Shown: positions 25,276-33,989, numbered from the stretch's first letter. The stretch: 64,000 nt of DNA from a virus (IMGVR_UViG_3300048835_000830:62001-126000), one strand, 5' to 3'. The notes: generated by a model not told the origin, from the sequence alone. Translations and numbers: made by a program.

Positions 25276-25472
25276 GGGCCCCCGCCCTGCCCCGAAAGCT
25301 CCCGGTTATATGACCGAAAGTCAAAGAGACCTTCATTCTGTGAGTTCGGGAATAAGGATAAACCCCTGCCGGATTCACCCCAAACCCAATACTGACGGGC
25401 TTTTCCGACTTCAGCGCCGCCGCCTGACGAGGCGAGGTCTTTTCTACTCCAACTGGAAATATTTGTACTCAT
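25272..25472 (-). CDS. Small hypothetical protein in an ATGA-coupled chain
   Basis: 66 residues, polar and Gly/Ser-rich, no recognised feature. The main support for a real gene is that its start overlaps the upstream stop and its stop overlaps the downstream start, both as ATGA. Confidence 0.5.
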   Translation of the reverse strand: MSTNISSWSRKDLASSGGGAEVGKARQYWVWGESGRGLSLFPNSQNEGLFDFRSYNRELSGQGGGP

Positions 25473-25693
25473 CTTTTTGCTCTCCGCTCATTTTTTTGTC
25501 CGGCGCGCTCACGACCCTCTTTGGTCCGGGGGTCGGGCTCTCTGCCAGGAGTCGCATCGTAAAGCGCCCATTCAGTTTCGAGTTCGGAGAGTCGCAGCCT
25601 AAGAGAGCGCACCTCTTTTTCGAGGCGATCGACTCTCGACGCGTGACTGCAGGCAGCAAGGAGCAGAGGGAGAACTAAAAAAAATCGAAGCAT
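25469..25693 (-). CDS. Small lipoprotein with coiled coil, spanin-like
   Basis: 74 residues from ATG 25693, immediately after the previous stop (25695). MLRFFLVLPLLLAAC is a lipoprotein signal peptide with lipobox LAAC; the mature part begins SHASRVDRLEKEVRSLRLRL, a coiled coil, then a polar Arg-rich tail. Size and layout resemble an outer-membrane spanin subunit or a small phage lipoprotein. No matching inner-membrane partner is evident beside it. Confidence 0.65.
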   Translation of the reverse strand: MLRFFLVLPLLLAACSHASRVDRLEKEVRSLRLRLSELETEWALYDATPGREPDPRTKEGRERAGQKNERRAKR

Positions 25694-25694
25694 G

Positions 25695-26246
25695 CTACAC
25701 CATTGGCGCAAGCACCTCAAAGAGCAACCGTGTCAGCCGCTGAAGGTCCTCCTCCTGGATCGACCATTCGAGCCGAATCTCCTGCGCCTTGAAAGTGAAG
25801 GTCTTGATCTCCCAGTCCCGCTGCGGCTTCCAGATATCGACCTTGATGCGTTTCGGGATGACCTTATTCATGGTTTGTGCCACGGCATACATAACGTGCT
25901 GATCGGAAACCTTCCATGGCCGCCGGATCTGGGCAGGCTCTATATGCCAGACAAAGGCGTCGTCATGCCAGCCGGACCAGATGCGGACAAAGCCGGAAAC
26001 CTCCTGGCTGAGATTTTTCGGCCCTTTTACGGCGTCGGGCTTGCCCGAGATGAGTTTGCGACTCGACTCCTTTGGGGCACCCGGGAAAAGTTCCTCGGAG
26101 ACGTTTTGCGAGATGGCCTCGAAAAACTGCTCCACATCTTCTTTCGGCGTGTCGTAAATTTCTCGAAGCAAAGCCTTTCTGGACGAACTCGAATGCTCTT
26201 TTCCAAAAAACTCGTCGAGTAACATCCCCTTCTTTGATTTTGACAA
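25695..26246 (-). CDS. Hypothetical protein
   Basis: 183 residues. N-terminal basic/acidic helix region, then a beta-rich C-terminal half (SGFVRIWSGWHDDAFVWHIE; KTFTFKAQEIRLEWSIQEED). Not recognised. First of a run of coupled genes ending near 25006. Confidence 0.65.
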   Translation of the reverse strand: MSKSKKGMLLDEFFGKEHSSSSRKALLREIYDTPKEDVEQFFEAISQNVSEELFPGAPKESSRKLISGKPDAVKGPKNLSQEVSGFVRIWSGWHDDAFVWHIEPAQIRRPWKVSDQHVMYAVAQTMNKVIPKRIKVDIWKPQRDWEIKTFTFKAQEIRLEWSIQEEDLQRLTRLLFEVLAPMV

Positions 26247-26273
26247 CGATTGTCCTCCGTGAAAACACCAATT

Positions 26274-26729
26274 TTACGCGGGAAGGCTTAACGGCACCTT
26301 TACCTCAAAGAGCTCGTTTATCATGCGTTGAGCTTCCATGTAAGGGTAGACGCCGTAAGCCTTTCGAGCATCCAAAATCCCCTCTCTTGTCCAGTTGCCG
26401 GACGGCGGCACGTAAGCCGCCGGGACAATGGTCATCGTCCGGTCCGCCGCGCAGGCAATTACGACAAAGCCCGGAACGCCGGCAAAGCCGAGCGCGATGA
26501 GAAAGGTCCTCTGCGGCCCCGACACCGGGTGTCTGAGAGCGAGACGCTCGCCGGAAGGCAGCTCGGCTATGTGCTTGCACTCGATTGCGACGGCCCGCCC
26601 CTCGTGAAACACGAGAAAGTCAGGTATCCCCGTCTTGACCTTGTCGGCGATCTTTACGGCTTTGAAAGCCTTGCCCATACGGCGGATGTGAGTGGAGAGG
26701 TAGCTATTGAAGTCGTTTTCCGTCGCCAT
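26274..26729 (-). CDS. VRR-NUC-like PD-(D/E)XK nuclease
   Basis: 151 residues from ATG 26729, which has TAGGAG upstream. Core of a PD-(D/E)XK fold: GIPDFLVFHEGRAVAIECKH gives the PD and ExK residues in the spacing of VRR-NUC and Holliday-junction-resolvase-like nucleases, followed by a Gln (GPQRTFLIALGF) as in that family. Predicted to cut structured or branched DNA during phage replication. Overlaps the 26704 gene by 26 bases. Confidence 0.7.
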   Translation of the reverse strand: MATENDFNSYLSTHIRRMGKAFKAVKIADKVKTGIPDFLVFHEGRAVAIECKHIAELPSGERLALRHPVSGPQRTFLIALGFAGVPGFVVIACAADRTMTIVPAAYVPPSGNWTREGILDARKAYGVYPYMEAQRMINELFEVKVPLSLPA

Positions 26730-27387
26730 ACTGACTCCTAAGAGGGAGAATCCAGTCACTTACGTGGAGGCTTGAGTTCGTATTCTTTAGCGAGATCTTG
26801 ACAAAGCGGGGGTTGTGCTCTTCGCCCGTGACAATGTGTCGGCTGTCCGCAAAACCTTCAAGCTTTTCCTGGAGCACGAGATGGATCGTCCTGGGGTTGC
26901 CGTACAGTAACAGGCGCTCCATCTCAAGGGCGTCCAGAGTCACGTGCCGCTCGGAGATTCCGCTAAACCCCTTAAGCTTTTCAAGCGTATGGGGAAGGTA
27001 GTTCGCTACGATGCTCACAAGCCAGTCCTCCTCACCTATCCGCATCTCCATGTGAAGGATGCGGTCGGTAAAGCGAAATCGCCGCCAGCCGTGCTCCTGG
27101 ATGAAATCAAAAACATTGGATGCGTCGAGCGGGTTTTTTTCGAGAAGGTCTGTTGTAAACCTCCTATGAAGCTCAAGACAAATCGCCTGATGCTGCGCAA
27201 TAGCCTCCCAGTAGGCCCTCTCGTCTCTTTCGTTAATAGCCTTGCAGGCTCCATGTGCGCTGCCCTTGACAAGATCCCTTGCCGTGTCCAGCCCGAAGGT
27301 TTGCGCGTCCACAAACGCCGCAAACCCCTCAAACGAGTCTTCAACAAGGGATTTGTAGTAAAGGTCTATATGGCGAGCCATATCCAT
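26704..27387 (-). CDS. Hypothetical protein
   Basis: 227 residues; AGGAG precedes ATG 27387. N-terminal helical half and C-terminal mixed half with EHNPRFVKISLKNTNSSLHV. No domain recognised. It lies between the SSB-like and nuclease genes, so a part in DNA metabolism is possible but unproven. Confidence 0.6.
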   Translation of the reverse strand: MDMARHIDLYYKSLVEDSFEGFAAFVDAQTFGLDTARDLVKGSAHGACKAINERDERAYWEAIAQHQAICLELHRRFTTDLLEKNPLDASNVFDFIQEHGWRRFRFTDRILHMEMRIGEEDWLVSIVANYLPHTLEKLKGFSGISERHVTLDALEMERLLLYGNPRTIHLVLQEKLEGFADSRHIVTGEEHNPRFVKISLKNTNSSLHVSDWILPLRSQYGDGKRLQ

Positions 27388-27391
27388 GGCT

Positions 27392-27814
27392 TCATCTCCT
27401 CGGATTGTTAAAAAGAAGCCGAATGCTTTCGGCTGCCGACTTTACATCGACGCTTTTCATCAAAACGCCCAGGGCGGCTCGAAGACCGTCCTCGTGGGCC
27501 CGACCCTCGGCCGAAAGGTCCGGAAGGACGTTGAAGGCTCTCACGAGCATTTCACCGTCCTCGCCCTTTCTCAGGTAGCCGTGGACCTCATAGCGCTGCC
27601 CCTCGTGGACTTTTTCAAAGACCTTCTCTGACTGCTGGCCGAGAGCCTCGACACGGATGAGCATGTCGCGGCTCGACGGCTGCCCTTTGCTCACGTAGTC
27701 CTCCCGGACCAAAAGCTCGAACCAGCAAAAGGGGAGGCCTTTGCCAGGAAGACGGGACAAAAACGGGCGGCTCACGGCAACGCCGCTGAGCCACACCTTG
27801 TTCGTGTCGGACAT
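27392..27814 (-). CDS. Single-stranded-DNA-binding-like OB-fold protein
   Basis: 140 residues from ATG 27814 (GGGGTTTTCC upstream). NKVWLSGVAVSRPFLSRL, LPFCWFELLVRED and MLIRVEALGQQSEKVFEKV, then GQRYEVHGYLR, follow the five-strand order of SSB/PriB OB-folds. The acidic tip typical of SSB is absent; the C-terminus is basic (FNNPRR). Likely coats single-stranded DNA or acts as a primosome-type accessory factor. Confidence 0.6.
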   Translation of the reverse strand: MSDTNKVWLSGVAVSRPFLSRLPGKGLPFCWFELLVREDYVSKGQPSSRDMLIRVEALGQQSEKVFEKVHEGQRYEVHGYLRKGEDGEMLVRAFNVLPDLSAEGRAHEDGLRAALGVLMKSVDVKSAAESIRLLFNNPRR

Positions 27815-27879
27815 GGAAAACCCCATTGCTCAGGATATAGGCCTAAACTACCACGAGGCGAAGGGGCTTTCCTATGAAA

Positions 27880-29067
27880 TTACTGGAGAAGTTTCTGCTC
27901 GGCCTGGCGCGCAGCAAGAAGTGGGTTTTGGCCGGTTTTTGCGGTAAGAAGGCCGTCTTTCCTTAACGACTCGTGAAGTCTTCTTTCGGTCGGGAAGATG
28001 AAGAACGGATGGTGCTTGCACTGAGGCATGCGGCAAAGCTTTGCCCCGCAGTTGGCCGGTGGCCTTACGGGAAGACCGCGGCTGTCGCAGGCATTGCAGA
28101 TATGGAGCCATGTATTTTCGGCAAAGATCGTTGTAAGGCACCAGCTTTCAACTTCGCACAGGTAGCAGCTCTGAGCCGGACGCCTGAACTTTTGGTACTG
28201 GCTTCTGCCAAAGACGTCCGTGATGCCGATCGTGATCGCCTCGCCCTCCTCATGGACGGCGTGGATGATCCCGCTCTGCTCACAACGCCACCTGCGACTC
28301 CTTGGGCTGAGGACCCATACAAAGGAGGCCCAGGCGGCAAATATACAAAGAAAATCGATGCGTTCGTAGTCAACGATGATCTTGCCCGTACCCTCCTGCA
28401 CATAAGAGCAGGTTTGCTCCAAAAGACGGTACTCCGTCTCACCCAGAATCTCATCGTAACCGCACTCATAAAGTTCCCTTGTGGTCCAGTCTGCAAGGCC
28501 CACCGCAATATCATGGAGTGCGTGAGGCGTTACCTCATAGATGGGCTCTCCATTAGAATAGCCCTTGATGCGCCCGGAACCGTAGAGGGCTGGCTCAAGA
28601 TCGAGAAACGGACGCCGCAGAAACTCGCGGAAAGCCCATTCGCCCTGAGCGATATCGAGCGAAAAAGCCTCCACCTCATCGAAATCCGGCTCGATCATCA
28701 TGGTTCTGCCGTTGGGCATTTGTTTAGGGATCTGGTAGGTACACTCGTGCCAGTCGTCTGCCATCTTCACATCAGAAAGACCCCTCGTGAAAAGAACGTA
28801 AGGGTCGCTCCAACTTACAAATCCAATGCCTTGGTAGGCACCACAATTCGCAACCGAAACCGTACCGTCATTGATAGGGATGCCGTTTCTTTCCATCTGC
28901 TCCAGAATAAAATTTACGCAATCGTCGTCGTACCCAAAATAGTCGCCGAAAAGCCCGGGATAGCCCTCGTTTATAAGCCTTTCAATATGCTGGGGCCTTC
29001 TTTGACGCCTGCGCCCGTACCACTGCTGATCGTTGGTGTGGATGTATTCCGATCGGTAGTCAACCAT
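27880..29067 (-). CDS. Hypothetical protein with C-terminal zinc cluster
   Basis: 395 residues from ATG 29067; a TTG start at 29082 is also open. N-terminal 250 residues acidic and unrecognised. The last third carries paired cysteines (CYLC, CNAC, then CGAKLC and CKHHPFF), an arrangement like treble-clef or HNH-type zinc sites, but I see no clear HNH catalytic set. Overlaps the end of the 28971 gene by 97 bases. Confidence 0.6.
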   Translation of the reverse strand: MVDYRSEYIHTNDQQWYGRRRQRRPQHIERLINEGYPGLFGDYFGYDDDCVNFILEQMERNGIPINDGTVSVANCGAYQGIGFVSWSDPYVLFTRGLSDVKMADDWHECTYQIPKQMPNGRTMMIEPDFDEVEAFSLDIAQGEWAFREFLRRPFLDLEPALYGSGRIKGYSNGEPIYEVTPHALHDIAVGLADWTTRELYECGYDEILGETEYRLLEQTCSYVQEGTGKIIVDYERIDFLCIFAAWASFVWVLSPRSRRWRCEQSGIIHAVHEEGEAITIGITDVFGRSQYQKFRRPAQSCYLCEVESWCLTTIFAENTWLHICNACDSRGLPVRPPANCGAKLCRMPQCKHHPFFIFPTERRLHESLRKDGLLTAKTGQNPLLAARQAEQKLLQ

Positions 29068-29348
29068 CCTTTGGCTCTCCAATAGTCATCAAGTGTCATA
29101 GGTTCCATCGTAAAACCCAGCATAAAATCGCCAAGCATCCATTTGATTACAGACGTCCGCCTGAAAAGAAAAAGAGGCGGTTTTTTCGCGTGCGCTGCAA
29201 GCCGGCAGACGAACCAGGTCCTGCGCCTGCCGAGCTGCATGAGGAAAAAGCCGTCGGACTTTCGGACCGAATCAAAGCTGATCTTTCCGACACGCAAGGA
29301 GACCATCCTGCCGACGGCATTGCGCTCCCGGAACAAAAGAGGTTTCAC
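28971..29348 (-). CDS. Small basic protein
   Basis: 125 residues from GTG 29348, with TTTAGGAGT upstream and a GGAATAAGA promoter-like motif 32-40 bases before the start. Basic N-terminal domain (KSDGFFLMQLGRRRTWFVCR), then a Trp-containing helix (LDDYWRAKGW) and a Ser/Thr/Gly-rich tail within the 97-base overlap with the next gene. Function unknown. Confidence 0.55.
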   Translation of the reverse strand: MKPLLFRERNAVGRMVSLRVGKISFDSVRKSDGFFLMQLGRRRTWFVCRLAAHAKKPPLFLFRRTSVIKWMLGDFMLGFTMEPMTLDDYWRAKGWLTTDRNTSTPTISSGTGAGVKEGPSILKGL

Positions 29349-29379
29349 GGTCTACTCCTAAAGTAGTTGATTTCAAAGG

Positions 29380-29388
29380 TCTTATTCC
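29380..29388 (-). promoter_or_regulatory. GGAATAAGA variant of the GGTATAAGG motif
   Basis: Lies between the terminator at 29412-29441 and the GTG start at 29348. Upstream is AAAATCCCG, similar to the AAAATC/AATTTC element before other copies. Confidence 0.45.
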
Positions 29389-29411
29389 AAATGTAGGCGG
29401 GATTTTAACGT

Positions 29412-29441
29412 AAAAAAAGCCGGCCGCTGAAAAGCGCCGGC
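29412..29441 (-). terminator. Rho-independent terminator
   Basis: Minus strand: GCCGGCG, short loop, CGGCCGGC with a one-base bulge, then TTTTTTT. It lies about 50 bases after the stop of the 29493 gene and just before the next promoter motif. Confidence 0.8.
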
Positions 29442-29492
29442 CCCTGACAGGGATTGATCAGACAAGTTAACTTTTCGACAGAGAACTGTCTC

Positions 29493-29870
29493 TCAGACAG
29501 GAGTCAATTCAAAGTTCACGACCTTAAGCTCGGGAAGTCCGTTGTGGCAAAGACAATCGTCTATTTGCACGGAAAAGTCGAACGTCTCCGGGCGCAGGAT
29601 GCGATCTCTTGCCTTGTGGCGGCGTGAAACCTCAACCCGGCCCCAGGCCGTGTAGGAATTGTTTTTCCAGAGCTTTTTCAAAAGAGCGCCCTTCTCGGAA
29701 ACCTCAAGGCCTCTGATTTCGACCTTTGCCGGGTGGACGACATACTCCTGAAGTGGCCCGTGCTGGATCAACGCCAGCCCGAGGCCCACGCGAATCTTTT
29801 CCTCGGGGCTATACTCGATGACGTCCCCGCGGCTCTTGCCTTTTTTCGTTACGACGCCTTTAAATCTCAC
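29493..29870 (-). CDS. Hypothetical protein
   Basis: 125 residues. Beta-rich with basic patches (GRVEVSRRHKARDRILRPET). Start overlaps the upstream stop (ATGA-type). Not recognised. Ends an operon at the terminator near 29441. Confidence 0.6.
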   Translation of the reverse strand: MRFKGVVTKKGKSRGDVIEYSPEEKIRVGLGLALIQHGPLQEYVVHPAKVEIRGLEVSEKGALLKKLWKNNSYTAWGRVEVSRRHKARDRILRPETFDFSVQIDDCLCHNGLPELKVVNFELTPV

Positions 29871-30319
29871 GAGGCTTTCTCCTTATTTTTTGCAGGATCC
29901 TTCCCCTTCAAAACAGAGACCTTGGCCTTTTGGGCCTTGTTCCGTTCGTCGATGATTTCCTGCCGACTGTACGGGATCAGCTTATCAATCTGGCCGGATT
30001 TCACAAGCTGATCCCTGTAGGCAGGGGTGTAGGCGGGTTTGATGTCGCCCGTCTCAAGGTAGTGCTCCTTGGTCGCCGAGGTATGGCGAACGCCGCCCTT
30101 ACCGTCAGTGATGCGGTAGCCAAGCCGCCCGTTATGCTCATAGGCGACCTTCCCGCGAAGAAGAAGCGGCTCAGCAACAAAGCGCTTGTACTCAGCCGTC
30201 TTCTCACAGACAAGGCACGCGCGCGGCTCCTTGTCGCAGGACTTTTCCTTCCAACTGCTAATGTGCCCGTCGGGGCACTCGAATTGAAACTCGTACTCGG
30301 CCTCATCGAGCCAGCCCAT
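29867..30319 (-). CDS. Zinc-ribbon protein with charged tail
   Basis: 150 residues; AGGTGAGACT precedes ATG 30319. FECPDGHISSWK, then CDKEPRACLVC, is an FmdB-like zinc ribbon. The middle is polar and the C-terminus Lys-rich (RNKAQKAKVSVLKGKDPAKN). Small regulatory or nucleic-acid-binding role possible; no partner evident. Confidence 0.6.
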   Translation of the reverse strand: MGWLDEAEYEFQFECPDGHISSWKEKSCDKEPRACLVCEKTAEYKRFVAEPLLLRGKVAYEHNGRLGYRITDGKGGVRHTSATKEHYLETGDIKPAYTPAYRDQLVKSGQIDKLIPYSRQEIIDERNKAQKAKVSVLKGKDPAKNKEKAS

Positions 30320-30411
30320 AGTCTCACCTATTTTCCTTGGTTGTAATGCAAGGAGTATCGTATTTTCAGCAGGAAAAGGCTACGATTTTTTGCGGACCCG
30401 AGCGGATGGTG

Positions 30412-31602
30412 TCAGCACTTTCTCATCCGGAATTCCGTGGAAGACTGGCGCTTAAGAACGGCACTCAGTTCCGCCAGGAGCCTCGGATTCTCCGCTTGCC
30501 AAAGCTTTCTCAGAACCGGTGCGCTGAAGACCATAAAATGCCTGACATCGACCTTGTGCTTCTCGAAAATCTCAAAGACCTCCCGTCTCTGGTGCTTGTT
30601 GAGATGGTCGACGTCTATCTCGTCCGCTTTCACTTCAGGCCCAAAGACAACCCCCGGTATGGCGACAGGCGACTCGGAAGCCTCAACGTGCGCCCGCAGC
30701 TCTTTTTTCATCTCTTTCGAGAGGTTTTCGAGTACGTAAAGGGCGCCGAGGATACCCACAGCCTTATCCGTATTGCCGAGGATCTTAATCACACCTTTCT
30801 TGGGCTTTAACCGCCCCTCGCTATCATACTCAACGTAAGGTGCAAGTGCCGGACACTCCGCCATATAAGGGCAGTATTGACAGTGCTTATTCGGGGTCGC
30901 GGTCCTGTCTGTGCGCGACTCGTTGACCTCGATTCTTGTCAGGATCTCGTCCTCGATCTCGGTAAGCTCCTCGCGTCGCCAGACGTAGGGTTTTGAGTAT
31001 TTTCCGTAGCGTGCAAAGTGAAGAACGGTCTGTACTTCGTCCACAAACAGGTCGGTTTTAAAAACAAGCCAGGCATAGAAGCCAAGCTGGAAAGTGTCGG
31101 CGTCTTCCATGTTGGGCTGGGTCTTATGATCGTAGACAATCGCCTTTGTGGGGTCGCCGTCGGCTGTCATCATGATATCGATGCGGCCCCGCGCGAACGC
31201 TTCAGGGTCATCGTAGTCGCACTTTTGAAAGCTGCCCCCCACCATTTTAACGGCAAGCGCCTGTTCGACAACAGCATCGGAATGGAGCGGGTTCGGCGGG
31301 TTAAAAAGGTAGGCTCGCGCCATCTTGAAAATCTCGCGCGTCTCCTGCACTGCGGCCGGGTGAGCCGTGATCGATTTCGCAACGAGAGATCGGATCTCCT
31401 CGTCTTTGAATGTTTTCTTTTCCTTCAGCATCTCTTCAGTCAGATGACCGAGGACCTCGTGAACAGCAGAGCCGCGGGCCTGCGGGAGAGATTCGACTTC
31501 ACGCACCGAAGGGTCTTTGTCGATATACTGGCGACCGAAAGCATAGCGGCATACAGCCCGGTCAAGGCGCGATGGGCTGTAGGGCCCGAAGTTGAGCTTC
31601 AT
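30412..31602 (-). CDS. RecB/Cas4-like PD-(D/E)XK exonuclease with four-cysteine cluster
   Basis: 396 residues. Motifs in order: ARGSAVHEVLGHL (motif I His), RGRIDIMM (Asp), AIVYDHKTQ (DxK), and a C-terminal CQYCPYMAEC that, with Cys18 near the N-terminus, can form the 4Fe-4S site of AddB/Cas4-type nucleases. Such phage enzymes act as 5'-3' exonucleases in recombination. A GGTATAAGG motif lies 39-47 bases upstream. There is no Cas1 or Cas2 nearby, so the Cas4 resemblance does not by itself indicate CRISPR adaptation. Confidence 0.8.
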   Translation of the reverse strand: MKLNFGPYSPSRLDRAVCRYAFGRQYIDKDPSVREVESLPQARGSAVHEVLGHLTEEMLKEKKTFKDEEIRSLVAKSITAHPAAVQETREIFKMARAYLFNPPNPLHSDAVVEQALAVKMVGGSFQKCDYDDPEAFARGRIDIMMTADGDPTKAIVYDHKTQPNMEDADTFQLGFYAWLVFKTDLFVDEVQTVLHFARYGKYSKPYVWRREELTEIEDEILTRIEVNESRTDRTATPNKHCQYCPYMAECPALAPYVEYDSEGRLKPKKGVIKILGNTDKAVGILGALYVLENLSKEMKKELRAHVEASESPVAIPGVVFGPEVKADEIDVDHLNKHQRREVFEIFEKHKVDVRHFMVFSAPVLRKLWQAENPRLLAELSAVLKRQSSTEFRMRKC

Positions 31603-31640
31603 CGGCGTACTCTCAGAAAATTAAGTTGGGTTTCTTCAAA

Positions 31641-31649
31641 CCTTATACC
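31641..31649 (-). promoter_or_regulatory. GGTATAAGG motif (candidate phage promoter)
   Basis: Perfect copy, 39-47 bases before ATG 31602, in the 79-base gap downstream of the 31682 gene; the leader has no hairpin. Confidence 0.55.
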
Positions 31650-31681
31650 TTAATTTGAGCCGGCATCCGATGAAAACTTTG

Positions 31682-32002
31682 TCAGCCTGCAGCTTCGAGC
31701 GCGCCCGGCTCGGGCTGACCCACAGGAGGGATCTCCGCGGCCTCTTCGGACATGGCCACAATTCTAAGGTGCTCGGCTCTATTCAAAAAGGACGAATGCG
31801 CCTCAAGAAGGATCGCTTCAAACCCCACCTTTTCGCGCTGAATAAGAGGCATGATGTCCGCCGCCGCCTGATAATGCTGTTTTTCAAGAAGGGTCATTAG
31901 GACTTCGATCTGCCCGCCGAAGCCGTACTGAAAACGCTGGTATGCACCGTTAATGACCGTTGCCGCTTCCACGTATGCGTCGCCGAGTGTCTTATTGCTC
32001 AT
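31682..32002 (-). CDS. Hypothetical helical protein
   Basis: 106 residues from ATG 32002, overlapping the previous stop by 11 bases. All-helical: LGDAYVEAATVINGAYQRF, then EVLMTLLEKQHYQAAADI. Pro/Glu-rich C-terminus. No family recognised. Confidence 0.6.
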   Translation of the reverse strand: MSNKTLGDAYVEAATVINGAYQRFQYGFGGQIEVLMTLLEKQHYQAAADIMPLIQREKVGFEAILLEAHSSFLNRAEHLRIVAMSEEAAEIPPVGQPEPGALEAAG

Positions 32003-32210
32003 CGTCCAGCTCCTCATCGCCCTTGTCTTCGTTGATTATCGACATGAAATCGTCGTCGCCCACAATCGCCGAAGCCTCCTCGTCATCGAGAAGGATCTCG
32101 TTTGGATCATTGGGACACCTTGTCCCTATCGCCAGCGGGCCCGGCATGTTCGGTTCCAAGGCCAGTGTGTCCAAATCCGCCTGTTCCTCGTGCGGTTTCC
32201 GGGAGTTCAT
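31992..32210 (-). CDS. Small acidic protein
   Basis: 72 residues from ATG 32210, which has GGAGGAGGG upstream. Strongly acidic, ending EDKGDEELDDEQ. Lies largely outside but overlaps the end of the dUTPase gene by 104 bases. Unknown; DNA-mimic proteins can be this acidic, but nothing specific supports that. Confidence 0.55.
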   Translation of the reverse strand: MNSRKPHEEQADLDTLALEPNMPGPLAIGTRCPNDPNEILLDDEEASAIVGDDDFMSIINEDKGDEELDDEQ

Positions 32211-32682
32211 CGACCCTCCTCCAATCCTGCTCATAGTACGGCAGCAAGAGCGCCTGAGCTATGCGTGTAAATTTTGGGATGAAAAAAGGCGGCACCGTCT
32301 TCGCATAAACCGCACCGCCTGACACAACAAAGTCCTCGCTTTTCTCTTCCACCGAGGTCTCAAAGAGGGCGTCGAGAGGGGGCGCCCACATCATTGTGAT
32401 GCCTATGCCCCCGCGGTAGTCTTCATCAATCACGCCCATGCTGTTGGGCATGATGATCTGATTTTTGAGGGAAAACCCCGAGCGAGGGAGAATCAGAAGC
32501 ACAGTCCCCTGAGGAAGCGCGGCTTTAATCCCCGTCGGCACGAGGATCGCCCGGTAAGGCTCCAGCGTTACATCCTCGGCGGTGTAAAGATCCCAGCCCG
32601 CGGCACCGGCGGAGGCCCGAACAGGCTCCATGGATTTGACGGTATGGTCGGGGCGGTAGTCAACTATTCCCACTTTGCGCAT
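32107..32682 (-). CDS. dut: dUTPase (deoxyuridine 5'-triphosphate nucleotidohydrolase)
   Basis: 191 residues from ATG 32682 (GGAGGCC upstream). The five trimeric dUTPase motifs are present in order: AGAAGWDLYTAED, PRSGFSLKNQ, MGVIDEDYRGGIGI, FTRIAQALLLPYY and the C-terminal RGTGGFGHTGLG that closes the active site. Converts dUTP to dUMP and pyrophosphate, limiting uracil in phage DNA and feeding dTMP synthesis. An unusual 14-residue tail follows motif 5. Confidence 0.92.
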   Translation of the reverse strand: MRKVGIVDYRPDHTVKSMEPVRASAGAAGWDLYTAEDVTLEPYRAILVPTGIKAALPQGTVLLILPRSGFSLKNQIIMPNSMGVIDEDYRGGIGITMMWAPPLDALFETSVEEKSEDFVVSGGAVYAKTVPPFFIPKFTRIAQALLLPYYEQDWRRVDELPETARGTGGFGHTGLGTEHAGPAGDRDKVSQ

Positions 32683-32944
32683 CGCTGGCGGCCTCCAGAA
32701 TGGGTATTGCGTCCTTGAGTACGGATATAAAAATGCGCTTTCTATCGATATCAAGCACACGATCCATGTTCTCCAAAAGCGCGTCCACGGGGTTTTCGCC
32801 ATGGACCGCAGAAGGAGTCGTATAAAGTGTCAGCAGATCCCTCACAATAGCGTTCCTGAACTCTTCGCGCAACTGCTGTTCCCTGATCTCCCGCATCCGC
32901 TCTTTTTCTTCAGCGTTTAGAGCACTGCCAAGGCATGATGACAT
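32660..32944 (-). CDS. Hypothetical helical protein
   Basis: 94 residues; AGGAGACC lies upstream of ATG 32944. All-helical and charged (AEEKERMREIREQQLREEFR). Overlaps the end of the clamp gene and the start of the dUTPase gene, so it is coupled to DNA-metabolism genes. No motif. Confidence 0.6.
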   Translation of the reverse strand: MSSCLGSALNAEEKERMREIREQQLREEFRNAIVRDLLTLYTTPSAVHGENPVDALLENMDRVLDIDRKRIFISVLKDAIPILEAASDAQSGNS

Positions 32945-33989
32945 TTACATGGTCTCCTGCTTCACTCGTGATTGCGAGGGGGGTTTCTGGCCCCCGAAGT
33001 TCAAAGACAACCTTATCGCCCTCGATCGACTCAACGGCATCGAGAAGAAAGTTGGGGTTGATGACAAGGCTCATGGGGGGCGCCCGATCGCCGGCAAGAA
33101 AGTCCTCGGCGAGCTGCCCGTCCTCCTCGGTCTCAAGCCTAAGCCCACCCTCTCCAAAGTGAAGGCTTGTCTGCGGGCCGAGCTCGCTCGCAATGATGAG
33201 CGCCCGCTCCAGCGCCTGGCAGAGCTCCGCCTTCCCGTAGGTAACCTTGACGGCCTGGCCTTTGGGAAAAGCCGACTCCACCCCCGGGATCGGCCACGCG
33301 GCGAGTTTTGTGACAGCCGTGATGCCGCCACCGGCCATGACGATCTCGCCCTGGCGCAGCATAATGCCGCCCTCCTGGTAGCCCTTAAAAAGCTTCTGGA
33401 GCCTCGTGACGGTCTCCATGGTCATCGCTATGGTCTTTGCCGGTTTGATCCATTCGTCCCGCACTTTAGCGAGCCTCATACCGTCCGTCCCAACGATGGA
33501 CTCCGGGGTGATGATGATCCCATGTGCAAACGTCCTATGGTTTGACGGATCGACGCAGTGCGAGACAAGGCCGATCGAATGGAAAAGAAAGCCGAGGTTG
33601 ATAGGGGTGTAGTCGAATTCCGAATGGGCGGTAGGGGGGAAGGCATCCTCCACCAGGACCTTTATGCGGAACTTCACGGGGCCGCAGTAGATCGTGCAAC
33701 CCGTACCGTCGAAATCGAGCGTGACAAGGTCCGCTTCCGGAAGGGTCGATGAAAGGTCGCGGAGCTTTTCCATGGGAAGGCCGCAGACGAGGCCCCCCTC
33801 CATACGCACCTCTGTGATATTCAGCTCCGCCTGCATCACGCGGTTAAAGGTCGAGAGCCTGAGGCCTGAGGGGCTGGCCTCCAGCCTGATATGAGCAAAG
33901 GCGTCCACCTTGACCTTCCCGCCTGCATTCAAAACCGATAGCCGTTCAATGGCGGCCTTGAAGATTGGCCGCGGCAGTTCAACCCGCAT
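32910..33989 (-). CDS. dnaN: Sliding clamp (DNA polymerase III beta-subunit-like)
   Basis: 359 residues from ATG 33989 (GGGG upstream; an ATG at 34001 lacks a ribosome site). Full-length three-domain beta clamp by size and pattern: VELPRPIFKAAIERL at the start of domain 1, a central VSHCVDPSNHRTFAHGIIIT followed by GTDGMRLAKV, the hallmark of domain 2, and a C-terminal ESIEGDKVVFELRGP leading to VIMPWQ. It encircles DNA and tethers the polymerase. Usual phage clamps are shorter, so this is of bacterial type. Confidence 0.82.
   Translation of the reverse strand: MRVELPRPIFKAAIERLSVLNAGGKVKVDAFAHIRLEASPSGLRLSTFNRVMQAELNITEVRMEGGLVCGLPMEKLRDLSSTLPEADLVTLDFDGTGCTIYCGPVKFRIKVLVEDAFPPTAHSEFDYTPINLGFLFHSIGLVSHCVDPSNHRTFAHGIIITPESIVGTDGMRLAKVRDEWIKPAKTIAMTMETVTRLQKLFKGYQEGGIMLRQGEIVMAGGGITAVTKLAAWPIPGVESAFPKGQAVKVTYGKAELCQALERALIIASELGPQTSLHFGEGGLRLETEEDGQLAEDFLAGDRAPPMSLVINPNFLLDAVESIEGDKVVFELRGPETPLAITSEAGDHVNVIMPWQCSKR

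Noticed and set aside
30412-31602. Treating the Cas4-like nuclease as an adaptation gene of the CRISPR-like locus.
   Set aside because: It is 28 kb away and in a DNA-metabolism operon; RecB/Cas4-like exonucleases are common in phages without CRISPR, and no Cas1 or Cas2 is present.
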